In this document: one piece after another, positions 53,161-62,320 of the stretch
Numbering within the stretch: the stretch's first letter is position 1
Layout: each line of letters begins with the position of its first letter
Source of the DNA: UBA7446 sp965656545
GTDB lineage: Bacteria; Bacteroidota; Bacteroidia; Flavobacteriales; Flavobacteriaceae
Length of the DNA: 64,000 nucleotides
Direction of reading: 5' to 3'
Assembly: GCA_965656545.1 (NCBI GenBank)
Contig: CBFHKZ010000004.1
Coordinates: forward strand, 124,001-188,000
Notes under the pieces: generated by a model
Seen by the model: only the letters and a program-made list of their open reading frames with translations
Told to the model about the DNA's origin: nothing
Database searches by the model: none
Translations under genes and position numbers: made by a program

Positions 53161-54258
53161 ATGAGCGAAACCGTTCTTGAAATCCACCTGCCCAACTTAA
53201 GGCACAATTATACTTTCTTACGAAATCAATTGTCAGCTAATACCAAACTGCTCGCTGTCGTGAAGGCTTTTGGTTATGGTAGTGATGCCGTTGAGATTGC
53301 AAAATGTTTGGTCGCTCAAGGGGTTGATTATTTAGGTGTTGCCTATGTGCATGAAGGCGTAGCCCTTCGCAAAGCAGGCATAACCACACCTATTTTGGTG
53401 CTCCATCCACAGCTGCCAAACCTCGACGCACTGATTGAATACAAGCTTGAACCAAGCGTTTATGGACAGCGTATTTTGGATGCGCTCTTATCAAAAATAA
53501 AGGAATCAAATGTCAGCCATTACCCCGTACATTTAAAATTTAACACCGGGCTTAATCGGTTGGGGTTTGACCCAAAAGACGCCACGGCCCTGTTAGCACT
53601 TTTTAAAGACAACGCCCTGTGGTTGTTGCTTCAAGGGGTATATTCTCACTTGGCTGCTTCTGACGATGAAGGCGAAAATGCATTCACCAAAAAACAACTA
53701 AAAACCTTTTCAGAAATTGTGGCTATTTTTAGCTCTGTGCATCCCAAAACAACCTTTCATGTGTTGAATACCTCGGGGGTCTTGCGTTTTCCGGAGTCAC
53801 AATACAATATGGTACGCACGGGCATTAGCCTTTATGGCTATGGGAATCATCCAAGTGTTGACGTTCAGCTCAAACCGGTACTTAGGTTGCGGACGGTGAT
53901 TTCTCAAATCCATATTCTTGAAGAAGGCGATACCTTAGGCTACAACCGTGCTTTTGTAGCAAAGGCCAAAACCAAAACAGCAACACTGCCGTTGGGTCAT
54001 GCTGATGGAATTGGCAGAATCTACGGAAACGGTAAGGGCTATGTGATGATTAATGGACAACAAGCAAGCATCCTTGGAAACGTGTGCATGGACATGATTA
54101 TGGTAGATGTTACGAATATCGATTGTCAGGCGGGCGATACCGTTATCGTTATTGGCCCTGATGCCAGTGCAGAAGAGCTAGCCAATGCGGCAGGGACCAT
54201 TTCTTACGAATTAATCACAGGCCTTTCACAAAGGATACAGCGGAAGATTATTTCCTAA
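53161..54258 (+). CDS. alr: Alanine racemase
   Basis: This 365-residue PLP enzyme makes D-alanine for peptidoglycan. PLP lysine K35 lies in AVVKAFGYGSD, the second catalytic tyrosine is in the region GYNRAFVAK, and NVCMDMIMVDVT precedes the C-terminal domain. It stands alone, unlike the MurF-Alr fusions found in some Bacteroidota. It lies six bases downstream of tdk, so cotranscription is likely. Confidence 0.94.
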   Translation: MSETVLEIHLPNLRHNYTFLRNQLSANTKLLAVVKAFGYGSDAVEIAKCLVAQGVDYLGVAYVHEGVALRKAGITTPILVLHPQLPNLDALIEYKLEPSVYGQRILDALLSKIKESNVSHYPVHLKFNTGLNRLGFDPKDATALLALFKDNALWLLLQGVYSHLAASDDEGENAFTKKQLKTFSEIVAIFSSVHPKTTFHVLNTSGVLRFPESQYNMVRTGISLYGYGNHPSVDVQLKPVLRLRTVISQIHILEEGDTLGYNRAFVAKAKTKTATLPLGHADGIGRIYGNGKGYVMINGQQASILGNVCMDMIMVDVTNIDCQAGDTVIVIGPDASAEELANAAGTISYELITGLSQRIQRKIIS

Positions 54259-54332
54259 AAGTTACAAAACAAACAAACTGTTATTTTTTTGATAAACAGC
54301 GGCATGCTTCTTTTTTTAAAGCAGATATGCCG

Positions 54333-54340
54333 TACATTCG
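54333..54340 (+). promoter_or_regulatory. Possible asd -7 box (TACATTCG)
   Basis: TACATTCG differs from TAnnTTTG at one base and ends 16 bases before the ATG at 54357. It supports that start over the upstream in-frame ATG at 54327. Confidence 0.45.
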
Positions 54341-54356
54341 CAGCAAAAATAAACAC

Positions 54357-55343
54357 ATGCGCGTAGCAGTAGTAGGCGCCACCGGTATGGTTGGCCATGT
54401 AATGTTAGAAGTATTGGCAGAACGCCAATTTCCCATCACGGAATTGATACCTGTAGCTTCGGCTCGTTCGGCGGGCAAGCAGTTGACCTATAACGGAAAG
54501 GACTACACGGTTGTTACCCTAGCGGATGCCGTTGCCTTAAAGCCAGATATTGCCTTGTTTTCTGCAGGCGGCGACACTTCGCTTGCTTGGGCACCAAAGT
54601 TTGCTGCCATTGGTTGTACGGTAATTGATAACTCTTCGGCCTGGCGTATGCATCCCGATCACAAGCTCATCGTTCCTGAAATCAATTCAAACGAACTGAC
54701 GGCGGCAGATAAAATTATTGCAAACCCAAACTGCTCTACCATTCAGATGGTGATGGCACTAGCGCCCATTCACCGTGCATTCGGGATTGAAAGAGTAGTT
54801 GTTTCTACCTATCAATCCATTACGGGAACAGGTGTTAAGGCAGTGCAACAATTGGAAAACGAATACGAAGGCAAAGAAGGCGAAATGGCCTACCCACATG
54901 CCATTCACCGCAACGCCATTCCACATTGTGATGTTTTCTTGGACAACAATTACACCAAGGAGGAAATGAAATTGGTAAACGAAACGCATAAAATTTTAGA
55001 CCCCAACATTCGGGTAACGGCTACGGCAGTGCGCATACCTGTTGTAGGCGGACATAGCGAATCGGTAAACCTAAGCTTAAGTAAGCCTGCCGAACTAGAC
55101 GAGGTTCGTCAAGTACTTGCTGCAATGCCCGGCGTTGTGGTACAGGACGACATCCACAACAATGACTACCCCATGCCACTTCAGGCACACGGGAAAGATG
55201 AAGTTTTTGTGGGCCGTTTACGAAAAGACACCTCACAAGAAAATGGTTTAAACTTGTGGATCGTTGCAGACAACTTGCGTAAAGGTGCTGCTACCAATAC
55301 AGTTCAAATTGCGGAATATTTAGCAGCGAATAATTTAATTTAA
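54357..55343 (+). CDS. asd: Aspartate-semialdehyde dehydrogenase
   Basis: This 328-residue enzyme reduces aspartyl phosphate to aspartate semialdehyde for lysine, threonine, methionine and diaminopimelate synthesis. The NADP site GATGMVGHVMLEVL is near residues 7-20, the catalytic cysteine C126 is in NPNCSTIQ, and VPVVGGHSESV-like VRIPVVGGHSE holds the active-site histidine. The start at 54357 matches the family N-terminus and the promoter position. Confidence 0.95.
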   Translation: MRVAVVGATGMVGHVMLEVLAERQFPITELIPVASARSAGKQLTYNGKDYTVVTLADAVALKPDIALFSAGGDTSLAWAPKFAAIGCTVIDNSSAWRMHPDHKLIVPEINSNELTAADKIIANPNCSTIQMVMALAPIHRAFGIERVVVSTYQSITGTGVKAVQQLENEYEGKEGEMAYPHAIHRNAIPHCDVFLDNNYTKEEMKLVNETHKILDPNIRVTATAVRIPVVGGHSESVNLSLSKPAELDEVRQVLAAMPGVVVQDDIHNNDYPMPLQAHGKDEVFVGRLRKDTSQENGLNLWIVADNLRKGAATNTVQIAEYLAANNLI

Positions 55344-55350
55344 TTTTTTC

Positions 55351-55360
55351 TACATTTAGG
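55351..55360 (+). promoter_or_regulatory. -7 box of the prolyl oligopeptidase gene (TACATTTAGG)
   Basis: Identical to the box before gdhA and 14 bases before the ATG at 55375. No TTG is seen 17-23 bases upstream. Confidence 0.5.
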
Positions 55361-55374
55361 AAAAATTAAAAAAT

Positions 55375-57504
55375 ATGCGCCCTTATTTATTCCTAATTTT
55401 CGCAGCGCTGGTTTCCTCCTGCGCCAAAAAAACAACCATTATGTATCCTGAAACCAAAAAAGAAATTGTTATTGATAGCTTTTTTGGACAAGCTGTAGAG
55501 GACCCATATCGCTGGCTAGAAGATGACCGCTCAGCAGAAACAGAAGATTGGGTAACACGCCAAAATGCGGTTACGTTTGACTACTTAGACCAGATCGATT
55601 ATAGGTCTGAGCTGGAGGAGTCCTTGACAAAGCTTTGGAACTACGAAAAACGCTCAACCCCTTTTGTTGAGGGTGACTATACCTATTTCTATAAAAACGA
55701 CGGACTACAAAACCACTATGTTTTGTATCGTCAAAAAGGAGAAGCTGCTCCAGAAGTTTTCTTAGATCCAAATGCCTTTTCTGAGGACGGCACTACTTCC
55801 TTAGCCGGCGTTCGTTTTACCAAAGATGGCAGCCGCTTGGCGTACCTTATTTCTGAAGGAGGCTCCGATTGGCGTAAGATTATTGTCATGGAAGCTGCTT
55901 CAAAAAAAATAATTGAAGACACGTTGGTTAATGTAAAGTTTAGCTCGGTTTCTTGGCGTGGCAACAAAGGTTTTTATTATTCGTCATACGACAAACCAGA
56001 AGGCTCTGAGCTCTCTGCCAAAACAGACCAACACAAGTTGTATTACCACACGCTGGGAACGCCACAAGCTCAAGACGAGGTTATTTTTGGCGGCAACCCC
56101 AAAGAAAAGCACCGCTATATAGGAGGCTATGTTTCTGATGACCAGCACTATTTGTTTATCAGCGCTTCCAATACCACTTCTGGAAATAAACTATTCATGC
56201 TGGACTTGGAAAACCCAAAGGCTGGGATTAACACCATTATAGACCACGAAGATTCAGACACCTATGTGTTAGAAACGGAGGAAGACAAGTTGTTTTTGGT
56301 AACCAATCTAAATGCTCCCAACAAAAAATTGGTAACAGCTTATGCCAATCGCCCAACGCCAAATTATTGGAGGGACTTAATCCCTGAAACCGAAAATGTA
56401 TTGAGCATCAGCAACGGAAGTAATTATTTCTTTGCTGAGTATATGATTGATGCTTTGTCTAAGGTTTTCCAATACGATTATAACGGTAAGTTGGTACGAG
56501 AAATTAAGCTACCAGCCGCTGGAAGCGCAGGTGGGTTTAGTGGCAAAATGGATCAAGAAACACTGTACTACAGCTTTTCAAATTATCACACGCCATCCTC
56601 TTCTTTTGCATTAAACCCAAAAACGGGAGAAACAAGTCAATATTGGACACCAGAAATTGACTTTGACGCAAATGATTTTGAGTCCAAGCAGGTATTTTAT
56701 AGCTCTAAGGACGGGACAAAAGTACCCATGATGATTACCTACAGAAAAGGGCTTGAACTTACGGGTGACAACCCAACCATTTTATACGGTTATGGCGGAT
56801 TCAACATAAGCCTTACGCCTTCATTTAGTATCACCAATGCCGTTTGGTTAATGCAAGGGGGTATTTATGCCGTTCCTAATTTACGTGGAGGAGGAGAATA
56901 CGGAAAGGAGTGGCACGATGCGGGAACACAAATGAAAAAGCAAAATGTGTTTGATGATTTTATTGCCGCAGCGGAATACCTCATTGAAAACAAGTATACA
57001 AGCCCAGAATACCTCGCCATTCGTGGCGGTTCAAATGGCGGCTTGCTGGTAGGTGCGTGCATGACACAACGCCCAGAACTGTTTAAAGTTGCATTGCCTG
57101 CTGTTGGGGTTTTGGATATGCTGCGATACCATACATTTACTGCTGGCGCTGGCTGGTCTTATGATTACGGTACGGCCGATCAGTCTGCTGAAATGTTTGC
57201 GTATTTAAAAGGGTATTCACCCGTGCACAATGTTGACGCGAACACGCCTTATCCTGCTACTTTGGTTACCACGGGAGATCATGATGACAGGGTAGTGCCC
57301 GCACATTCGTTTAAGTTTGCAGCACAGTTGCAAGCCAATCAAAGTGGTCAAAACCCAGTACTGATACGGATTGAAACAGATGCGGGTCACGGCGCGGGCA
57401 CACCAGTGAACAAGACCATTGAGCAATATGCAGACATATTTGCCTTCACGCTCTACAATATGGGCTTTAAGGTGCTTCCAAACAAAAAAGAAGTGAAAGG
57501 CTAG
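55375..57504 (+). CDS. Prolyl oligopeptidase family lipoprotein (S9A)
   Basis: This 709-residue protein has a lipoprotein signal (LFLIFAALVSSC, cysteine near residue 16), so it is envelope-attached. A propeller domain opening with VEDPYRWLEDD and a C-terminal alpha/beta-hydrolase domain follow. The catalytic serine is S553 in RGGSNGGLL, the aspartate is in DHDDRVVP (about 635-642), and the histidine is H672 in AGHGAG. The triad is complete, so cleavage after proline in small peptides is likely. Length matches the family (about 700). Confidence 0.94.
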   Translation: MRPYLFLIFAALVSSCAKKTTIMYPETKKEIVIDSFFGQAVEDPYRWLEDDRSAETEDWVTRQNAVTFDYLDQIDYRSELEESLTKLWNYEKRSTPFVEGDYTYFYKNDGLQNHYVLYRQKGEAAPEVFLDPNAFSEDGTTSLAGVRFTKDGSRLAYLISEGGSDWRKIIVMEAASKKIIEDTLVNVKFSSVSWRGNKGFYYSSYDKPEGSELSAKTDQHKLYYHTLGTPQAQDEVIFGGNPKEKHRYIGGYVSDDQHYLFISASNTTSGNKLFMLDLENPKAGINTIIDHEDSDTYVLETEEDKLFLVTNLNAPNKKLVTAYANRPTPNYWRDLIPETENVLSISNGSNYFFAEYMIDALSKVFQYDYNGKLVREIKLPAAGSAGGFSGKMDQETLYYSFSNYHTPSSSFALNPKTGETSQYWTPEIDFDANDFESKQVFYSSKDGTKVPMMITYRKGLELTGDNPTILYGYGGFNISLTPSFSITNAVWLMQGGIYAVPNLRGGGEYGKEWHDAGTQMKKQNVFDDFIAAAEYLIENKYTSPEYLAIRGGSNGGLLVGACMTQRPELFKVALPAVGVLDMLRYHTFTAGAGWSYDYGTADQSAEMFAYLKGYSPVHNVDANTPYPATLVTTGDHDDRVVPAHSFKFAAQLQANQSGQNPVLIRIETDAGHGAGTPVNKTIEQYADIFAFTLYNMGFKVLPNKKEVKG

Positions 57505-57509
57505 TTTAA

Positions 57510-58856
57510 CTAGGCCTCATCTTCCATTTCAAAGTCCTCCATAAACTTGGTGGTATAGTTCCCTGCAACATAGTCAGGGTGATCCATCAACTGACGATGG
57601 AACGGAATAGTTGTCTTTACGCCTTCAATAACAAATTCGTCTAACGCGCGTTTCATTTTGTTAATGGCTTCCTCACGCGTTTGTGCTGTGGTAATTAGCT
57701 TGGCAATCATCGAGTCGTAATGTGGAGGTATCATATACCCGCCATATACATGGGTGTCTAAACGCACACCATGACCGCCAGGAGTATGAAGTGTTTTGAT
57801 TATACCCGGAGATGGACGAAAGTCGTTGTAAGGATCTTCTGCATTGATGCGACACTCTATGGAATGGAGTTTTGGCAAATAATTTTTTCCCACAATTGGA
57901 ATTCCGGCAGCAACCTTTATTTGTTCCGCGATCAAGTCAAAGTCAATAACTTGCTCGGTAATGGGATGCTCCACTTGAATACGTGTGTTCATCTCCATAA
58001 AATAAAAATTACGGTGCTTATCAACCAAAAATTCAACGGTACCGGCTCCTTCGTATTTAATAAATTCTGCCGCCTTAACAGCTGCAGCTCCCATTTGTTT
58101 ACGAAGCTTATCGGTCATAAATGGCGAAGGGGTTTCTTCGGTTAATTTTTGGTGTCTTCTTTGAACAGAACAATCACGTTCAGACAGATGACAGGCTTTT
58201 CCAAAAGCATCACCAACAATTTGAATTTCAATATGCCGCGGCTCTTCGATAAGCTTTTCTAGGTACATATCATCGTTACCAAAGGCAGCTTTAGATTCTT
58301 GACGGGCATCTTCCCAAGCCTTTTCAAGATCTTCTTCTTTCCATACGGCGCGCATGCCTTTTCCACCACCACCAGCAGTAGCTTTTAGCATCACGGGGTA
58401 TTTGGCTTTTTTGGCAAGCTTTTTACACTCGTCAAAAGTTGAGATAATTCCTTCAGAACCTGGAATTGTTGGCACACCTGCAGCCTTCATGGTTGCTTTT
58501 GCGGTGGCCTTGTCGCCCATTTGCTGAATCATTTGTGCAGAAGCGCCAATGAATTTTATTTTGTGCTCTTCACAGATTTTAGAAAATTTGGCATTTTCAG
58601 ACAAAAACCCATAACCGGGGTGGATGGCATCTGCATTGGTAATCTCAGCCGCTGCAATGATGTTTGGTATTTTAAGATAAGACTCACTACTTTGCGCAGG
58701 ACCAATACAAACGGCTTCATCGGCAAAACGGACGTGCAAACTGTCGGCATCGGCTTTTGAGTAAACAGCTACCGTTTTGATTCCCATTTCACGGCAAGTT
58801 CGGATAACCCGTAGTGCTATTTCGCCTCTATTGGCGATTAGAATTTTGTTAAACAT
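57510..58856 (-). CDS. accC: Acetyl-CoA carboxylase, biotin carboxylase subunit
   Basis: This 448-residue enzyme carboxylates the biotin on AccB with ATP and bicarbonate, the first step of fatty-acid synthesis. FNKILIANRGEIALRVIRTCRE opens the protein. The ATP-grasp loop KATAGGGGKGMR, the CSVQRRHQKL motif, and the catalytic EMNTRIQVEHP are present. I use the ATG giving MFNKILIAN; an upstream in-frame start would read into accB. It lies ten bases after accB. Confidence 0.96.
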   Translation of the reverse strand: MFNKILIANRGEIALRVIRTCREMGIKTVAVYSKADADSLHVRFADEAVCIGPAQSSESYLKIPNIIAAAEITNADAIHPGYGFLSENAKFSKICEEHKIKFIGASAQMIQQMGDKATAKATMKAAGVPTIPGSEGIISTFDECKKLAKKAKYPVMLKATAGGGGKGMRAVWKEEDLEKAWEDARQESKAAFGNDDMYLEKLIEEPRHIEIQIVGDAFGKACHLSERDCSVQRRHQKLTEETPSPFMTDKLRKQMGAAAVKAAEFIKYEGAGTVEFLVDKHRNFYFMEMNTRIQVEHPITEQVIDFDLIAEQIKVAAGIPIVGKNYLPKLHSIECRINAEDPYNDFRPSPGIIKTLHTPGGHGVRLDTHVYGGYMIPPHYDSMIAKLITTAQTREEAINKMKRALDEFVIEGVKTTIPFHRQLMDHPDYVAGNYTTKFMEDFEMEDEA

Positions 58857-58866
58857 AGGTCGGGAT

Positions 58867-59352
58867 TTAGGCAGGATCAATAACAAATAATGGTTGGTCA
58901 AACTCAACAGGCGTAGAGTCTTCAACCAAAATCTTTACGATAGTTCCGCTCATTTCTGCTTCAATTTCATTGAAGAGTTTCATGGCTTCAATCACACAAA
59001 GCGTATCGCCTTCGTTTACACGATCACCTACTTCCACAAAGTTAGGCTTATCGGGAGATGGCTTGCGGTAAAAAGTCCCGATGATAGGAGATTTAATGGT
59101 ATCGCCCGCAGCATCTGCTGCTGGTGCTGCTGTTTCAGCTGGCGCAACTGCTGCGGCAGCAATTGGCTCAGGGGCTACGGGAGCAGGCGCCATAGCCACG
59201 GGTGCTGCTTGTGGCATCATAGCCATAGGTGCTGCAGCCTCGTCCTTTTCTGTTTTAATGGTAATTTTGATTTCGCCCATTTCGAGGCTTACTTCACTTG
59301 CCCCAGATTTGGCTACAAACTTGATTAGGTTTTGTATTTCTTTTAATTCCAT
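58867..59352 (-). CDS. accB: Acetyl-CoA carboxylase biotin carboxyl carrier protein
   Basis: This 161-residue protein carries biotin on K125 in CVIEAMKLFNEIE. The N-terminal MELKEIQNLIKFVAKSGASEV is typical. A flexible alanine/proline-rich linker (about residues 40-85) joins it to the lipoyl-like domain. It is between fabH (11 bases upstream) and accC (ten bases downstream), so the three are one transcription unit. Confidence 0.96.
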   Translation of the reverse strand: MELKEIQNLIKFVAKSGASEVSLEMGEIKITIKTEKDEAAAPMAMMPQAAPVAMAPAPVAPEPIAAAAVAPAETAAPAADAAGDTIKSPIIGTFYRKPSPDKPNFVEVGDRVNEGDTLCVIEAMKLFNEIEAEMSGTIVKILVEDSTPVEFDQPLFVIDPA

Positions 59353-59363
59353 GGTTATTGTTT

Positions 59364-60359
59364 TTAAGAGTTGTAAGCCCACGTCAAATAGCTAGCTCCC
59401 CAAGTGAAGCCACCACCAAACGCAGTGAATAGTAATTTTTGATTTTTCTTTAAAAGGTGTTCGTAATCCCAAAGCAATAGTGGTAATGTCGCTGCTGTGG
59501 TATTTCCGTAACGTTCAATATTGATTAACATCTGATCAGATTTGAGGTCTAAATGATTGGATATAGCATCTAATATACGTTTGTTTGCTTGATGTGCAAC
59601 AACAAAATCGATATCATCTTTTACCAACTGATTGCGTTCAAGTACTTTTGTTATGGCGCTGCTCATATTTGAAACCGCAAATTTAAAAACTTGCTTTCCC
59701 TCTTGAGTTAGATAGTGTTTCCTTGAAGCCACTGTTTCGTTGGATGCAGGCAGCATAGCCCCTCCCGCTTCTATTTTCAAGTATGTTCTTCCCTTACCAT
59801 CAACGCGAAGCACTTCGTCTTGAAGCCCAAGACCTTCGTCGTTGGGTTCAAATAAAACGGCTCCAGCACCATCTCCAAAGATGACACAAGTAGTTCTGTC
59901 TGTATAGTCGATAATAGACGACATGGTATCTGCACCAATAAGCAACACTTTACTGTAGCGGCCCGAACTTATGTGTGAAGAAGCCGCAGACATACCAAAT
60001 AAAAAGCCAGAACAGGCTCCTTGTAGGTCATAGGCAAATGCGTTTGTTGCGCCAATTTCAGTAGCGACAAAGGCCGCGGTGGAAGAAACGGGCATATCAG
60101 GTGTTGCGGTAGCTACTATAACCAAATCGATTTGTGCGGGGTCAAGATTTTTTTTGTCGAGGAGGTTTTGCGCGGCTTTGATGGCCATAAAAGAGGTGCC
60201 CAATGAAGTGGGTTTGAGGATGCGTCGCTCTTTGATACCTGTGCGCGAGACAATCCACTCATCGCTTGTATCTACCATTTGCGCTATATCAGCATTGGTG
60301 AGCACATGCTCGGGAACGTAGCCTCCAACGGCGGTTATGGCTGCAGTTTTAGTAGTCAT
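59364..60359 (-). CDS. fabH: 3-oxoacyl-ACP synthase III
   Basis: This 331-residue condensing enzyme starts fatty-acid chains from acyl-CoA and malonyl-ACP. Catalytic C116 is in DLQGACSGFLFG, the histidine is in VVAHQANKRI, and the asparagine is in ERYGNTTAATLPL. The ATG at 60359 matches the family; the frame extends 15 codons upstream without support. A plsX gene, common between rpmF and fabH elsewhere, is missing, and a terminator separates rpmF from fabH here. Upstream lie an inverted repeat and a possible -7 box. Confidence 0.95.
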   Translation of the reverse strand: MTTKTAAITAVGGYVPEHVLTNADIAQMVDTSDEWIVSRTGIKERRILKPTSLGTSFMAIKAAQNLLDKKNLDPAQIDLVIVATATPDMPVSSTAAFVATEIGATNAFAYDLQGACSGFLFGMSAASSHISSGRYSKVLLIGADTMSSIIDYTDRTTCVIFGDGAGAVLFEPNDEGLGLQDEVLRVDGKGRTYLKIEAGGAMLPASNETVASRKHYLTQEGKQVFKFAVSNMSSAITKVLERNQLVKDDIDFVVAHQANKRILDAISNHLDLKSDQMLINIERYGNTTAATLPLLLWDYEHLLKKNQKLLFTAFGGGFTWGASYLTWAYNS

Positions 60360-60366
60360 AGAAACC

Positions 60367-60388
60367 GAATTGTACAAAAGCACAATTC
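60367..60388 (-). promoter_or_regulatory. Inverted repeat in the fabH leader
   Basis: GAATTGT (60367-60373) and ACAATTC (60382-60388) are perfect seven-base arms with an eight-base spacer, ending eight bases before the fabH ATG. Depending on the transcription start it is either a hairpin covering the ribosome entry region or a repressor site just downstream of the promoter. Confidence 0.5.
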
Positions 60389-60401
60389 TACAAGTTTTGG
60401 T

Positions 60402-60409
60402 CAAAATTA
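60402..60409 (-). promoter_or_regulatory. Possible fabH -7 box (TAATTTTG)
   Basis: On the minus strand TAATTTTG fits TAnnTTTG and lies about 42 bases before the fabH ATG, upstream of the inverted repeat. No clear -33 element at the usual distance is seen. Confidence 0.45.
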
Positions 60410-60462
60410 GTTAAAAACAACCCTTTTTGACCAAAAAAAGGCCAAAACTTATCAAAAAAGCA

Positions 60463-60491
60463 CAAAAAAAGCGCCTTTTACGAAAGGCGCT
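60463..60491 (-). terminator. Intrinsic terminator after rpmF
   Basis: Read on the minus strand, AGCGCCTTT and AAAGGCGCT (60491-60483 and 60478-60470) form a nine-base-pair stem with a four-base loop, followed by a run of seven T. It ends the DUF177-rpmF transcript about 24 bases beyond the rpmF stop. Confidence 0.88.
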
Positions 60492-60514
60492 TTAGTTACT
60501 TTTAGCTTTAAAAA

Positions 60515-60712
60515 CTATGCTTCAGCTTCGACAGAATTGTCAATTAAAACCTTGCCTCTGTAGTATAGTTTTCCGTCATGCCAATGTGCACGGTGGTAAA
60601 GATGAGCTTCACCAGTAGTTGTACATGTTGCAATTTGAGGCGCTACGGCCTTGTAGTGCGTACGGCGTTTGTCGCGACGCGTTTTGGATATTTTTCGTTT
60701 AGGATGTGCCAT
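60515..60712 (-). CDS. rpmF: 50S ribosomal protein L32
   Basis: This 65-residue basic protein opens AHPKRKISKTRRDKRRTHYK and continues with CTTTGEAHLYHRAHW, the flavobacterial form of L32. The zinc-binding cysteines of other L32 proteins are reduced to one. It follows the DUF177 gene after ten bases and is followed by a strong terminator, so the pair is a short operon. Confidence 0.96.
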   Translation of the reverse strand: MAHPKRKISKTRRDKRRTHYKAVAPQIATCTTTGEAHLYHRAHWHDGKLYYRGKVLIDNSVEAEA

Positions 60713-60722
60713 AACAGCTGTT

Positions 60723-61265
60723 TTAGTCTTTTTTTAATTTCTTTAACGCATCCCACCGGGGATCCGTTGTTTCATTTTCGTTGGTGCTTTCACCAGGATG
60801 TAATTCATCTAGACGGTCTAACAAATCAGATTGAAGACTGCCATTTTCTATACCGGGATGTACTTTTTTTTGCGGCACTGCCAACACAATGGTTTCAAAC
60901 AGTGTCTGTGCAAGATCTAACTGATGTGATCCATGTGGTAGTACCAGCAGATGTTCATTTTCATCGTTGAATTCCTCACCAAATTTAACCACCAACTCAT
61001 GTGTTGGGTTTAAAGGCAAATCAAACAACTCGTTGGTTAAATCGCAACCAACTCGAACGTTTCCAGAAACCGTAAACTCTACTTCTAGCATGCTGGCTTT
61101 TTTGGTCAAATCAATCTGAACAACAAGCGCAGTACTGCTGAATTCGGTATAATCAAAAGCATCAAAGAACTTGTTTGTAATATCGCGATTAAAAAGATGA
61201 ACTCCTTCTTTTAGTCCAGCGAAAGCCAACACAAAGGGGGCTAAAACATTTTTATTATCGCTCAT
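60723..61265 (-). CDS. DUF177 (YceD) family protein
   Basis: This 180-residue protein belongs to the DUF177/YceD family that accompanies rpmF in most bacteria. FAGLKEGVHLFNRDI and a VGCDLTNELFDLPL stretch replace the usual CxxC-type core, and an acidic tail (DPRWDALKKLKK) ends it. In other bacteria the family is linked to 23S rRNA maturation. The ATG at 61265 is chosen because the -7 box at 61275-61282 lies between it and an upstream in-frame ATG. Confidence 0.9.
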   Translation of the reverse strand: MSDNKNVLAPFVLAFAGLKEGVHLFNRDITNKFFDAFDYTEFSSTALVVQIDLTKKASMLEVEFTVSGNVRVGCDLTNELFDLPLNPTHELVVKFGEEFNDENEHLLVLPHGSHQLDLAQTLFETIVLAVPQKKVHPGIENGSLQSDLLDRLDELHPGESTNENETTDPRWDALKKLKKD

Positions 61266-61274
61266 TACAGTCGG

Positions 61275-61282
61275 CAAATATA
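61275..61282 (-). promoter_or_regulatory. DUF177-rpmF promoter -7 box (TATATTTG)
   Basis: On the minus strand TATATTTG is a perfect TAnnTTTG and ends nine bases before the ATG at 61265, predicting a leader of about four bases. It separates this operon from pdxA upstream. Confidence 0.6.
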
Positions 61283-61308
61283 TAAAATTTGGCGGGACAG
61301 CCCTCTAT

Positions 61309-62301
61309 TTAATCCGTCTTTTGACGGTTATTGTATATCGTGCAGGCCATCTGCACGGCAGCAGCGAAAGAAACATGACTTGCAACGCCTTTTCCTGCAA
61401 TATCAAAAGCAGTTCCGTGATCTGGTGAAGTACGCACAAAAGGCAGCCCAGTAGTTATGTTTACGCCTTGTCCAAATGCCAAGGTCTTAAACCCAACCAA
61501 GCCCTGGTCGTGATAGCATGATAAAACCGCATCAAAATTCCGATAGCTTTTCTGTCCAAAAAAACCATCGGCGGCAAAAGGACCAGAAATCTCAACCCCT
61601 TCTTTTTTTAAGGTCGCAATAGCGGGCTTTAAAACCGCATCATCTTCGTTGCCAATAACCCCTTGATCGCCCGCATGTGGATTTAATCCCAGAAGGGCTA
61701 TTTTAGGCACTTGACAGCCGAAATCGTCTTCTAGTGTTTTGCTGAGTTGTTTTGTTTTCTGCTTGACTAAATCTACCGTTATGGCAGCTGTAACCTTGTG
61801 CAGCGGAATATGGTCTGTTACTAGCGCCACTCGAAGTGCATCATGCGCCAACAACATTAAGGCGTTGCCGCCCCACAACGCACCCAAATAGTGTGTGTGC
61901 CCCGCAAAAGGAAAATCAAGACTCTTTATGGATGCTTTATTAATGGGCGCTGTAACAAGTGCATCGGCCTGTCCTTTTTGGACTGCAGTAGCAGCAGCTT
62001 GCAGCGACTCAAATGCGGCAACCCCTGCCTTGGCCGTTTGCTTGCCAAAAGCTACTTCAGGAGTGTCTTGCCATATTGCAGCAATATTTAACACACCCTG
62101 TTTAGGCGCTCCCTCCACTAAGCCCAAAGGAACTTGCGTATTAAAAAGCAGCTGTTGTTTTTGTACAAAATCTACGTTGGCATATACCACAGGAATGCAC
62201 TGCTCAAACAGGCTGTTCTTTTGAAATGTTTTCAATATAATTTCAACGCCAACCCCGTTTGGGTCACCAATAGAAATCGCAATAATGGGTAACGCAGGCA
62301 T
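61309..62301 (-). CDS. pdxA: 4-hydroxythreonine-4-phosphate dehydrogenase
   Basis: This 330-residue enzyme oxidises 4-phosphohydroxy-L-threonine in pyridoxal-phosphate synthesis. ISIGDPNGVGVEI opens it, and APINKAS, FAGHTHYLG (metal-binding histidine), GLNPHAGDQG and CYHDQGLVGFKTLAFGQGVN complete the site. Length is normal. It diverges from ribE with 42 bases between the two start codons and two facing -7 boxes. Confidence 0.95.
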   Translation of the reverse strand: MPALPIIAISIGDPNGVGVEIILKTFQKNSLFEQCIPVVYANVDFVQKQQLLFNTQVPLGLVEGAPKQGVLNIAAIWQDTPEVAFGKQTAKAGVAAFESLQAAATAVQKGQADALVTAPINKASIKSLDFPFAGHTHYLGALWGGNALMLLAHDALRVALVTDHIPLHKVTAAITVDLVKQKTKQLSKTLEDDFGCQVPKIALLGLNPHAGDQGVIGNEDDAVLKPAIATLKKEGVEISGPFAADGFFGQKSYRNFDAVLSCYHDQGLVGFKTLAFGQGVNITTGLPFVRTSPDHGTAFDIAGKGVASHVSFAAAVQMACTIYNNRQKTD

Positions 62302-62307
62302 TTTGTG

Positions 62308-62315
62308 TATTTTTG
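62308..62315 (+). promoter_or_regulatory. ribE promoter -7 box (TATTTTTG)
   Basis: A perfect TAnnTTTG on the plus strand, with a predicted leader of about 24 bases to the ribE ATG at 62344. It lies five bases from the facing pdxA box. Confidence 0.6.
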
Positions 62316-62320
62316 CTTGG

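Noticed and set aside
54259..54332. Possible terminator hairpins between alr and asd
   Set aside because: The complementary stretches (around CTGTTA/AACAG and GCTT/AAGC) are short and interrupted, and the T-runs lie inside rather than after a stem.
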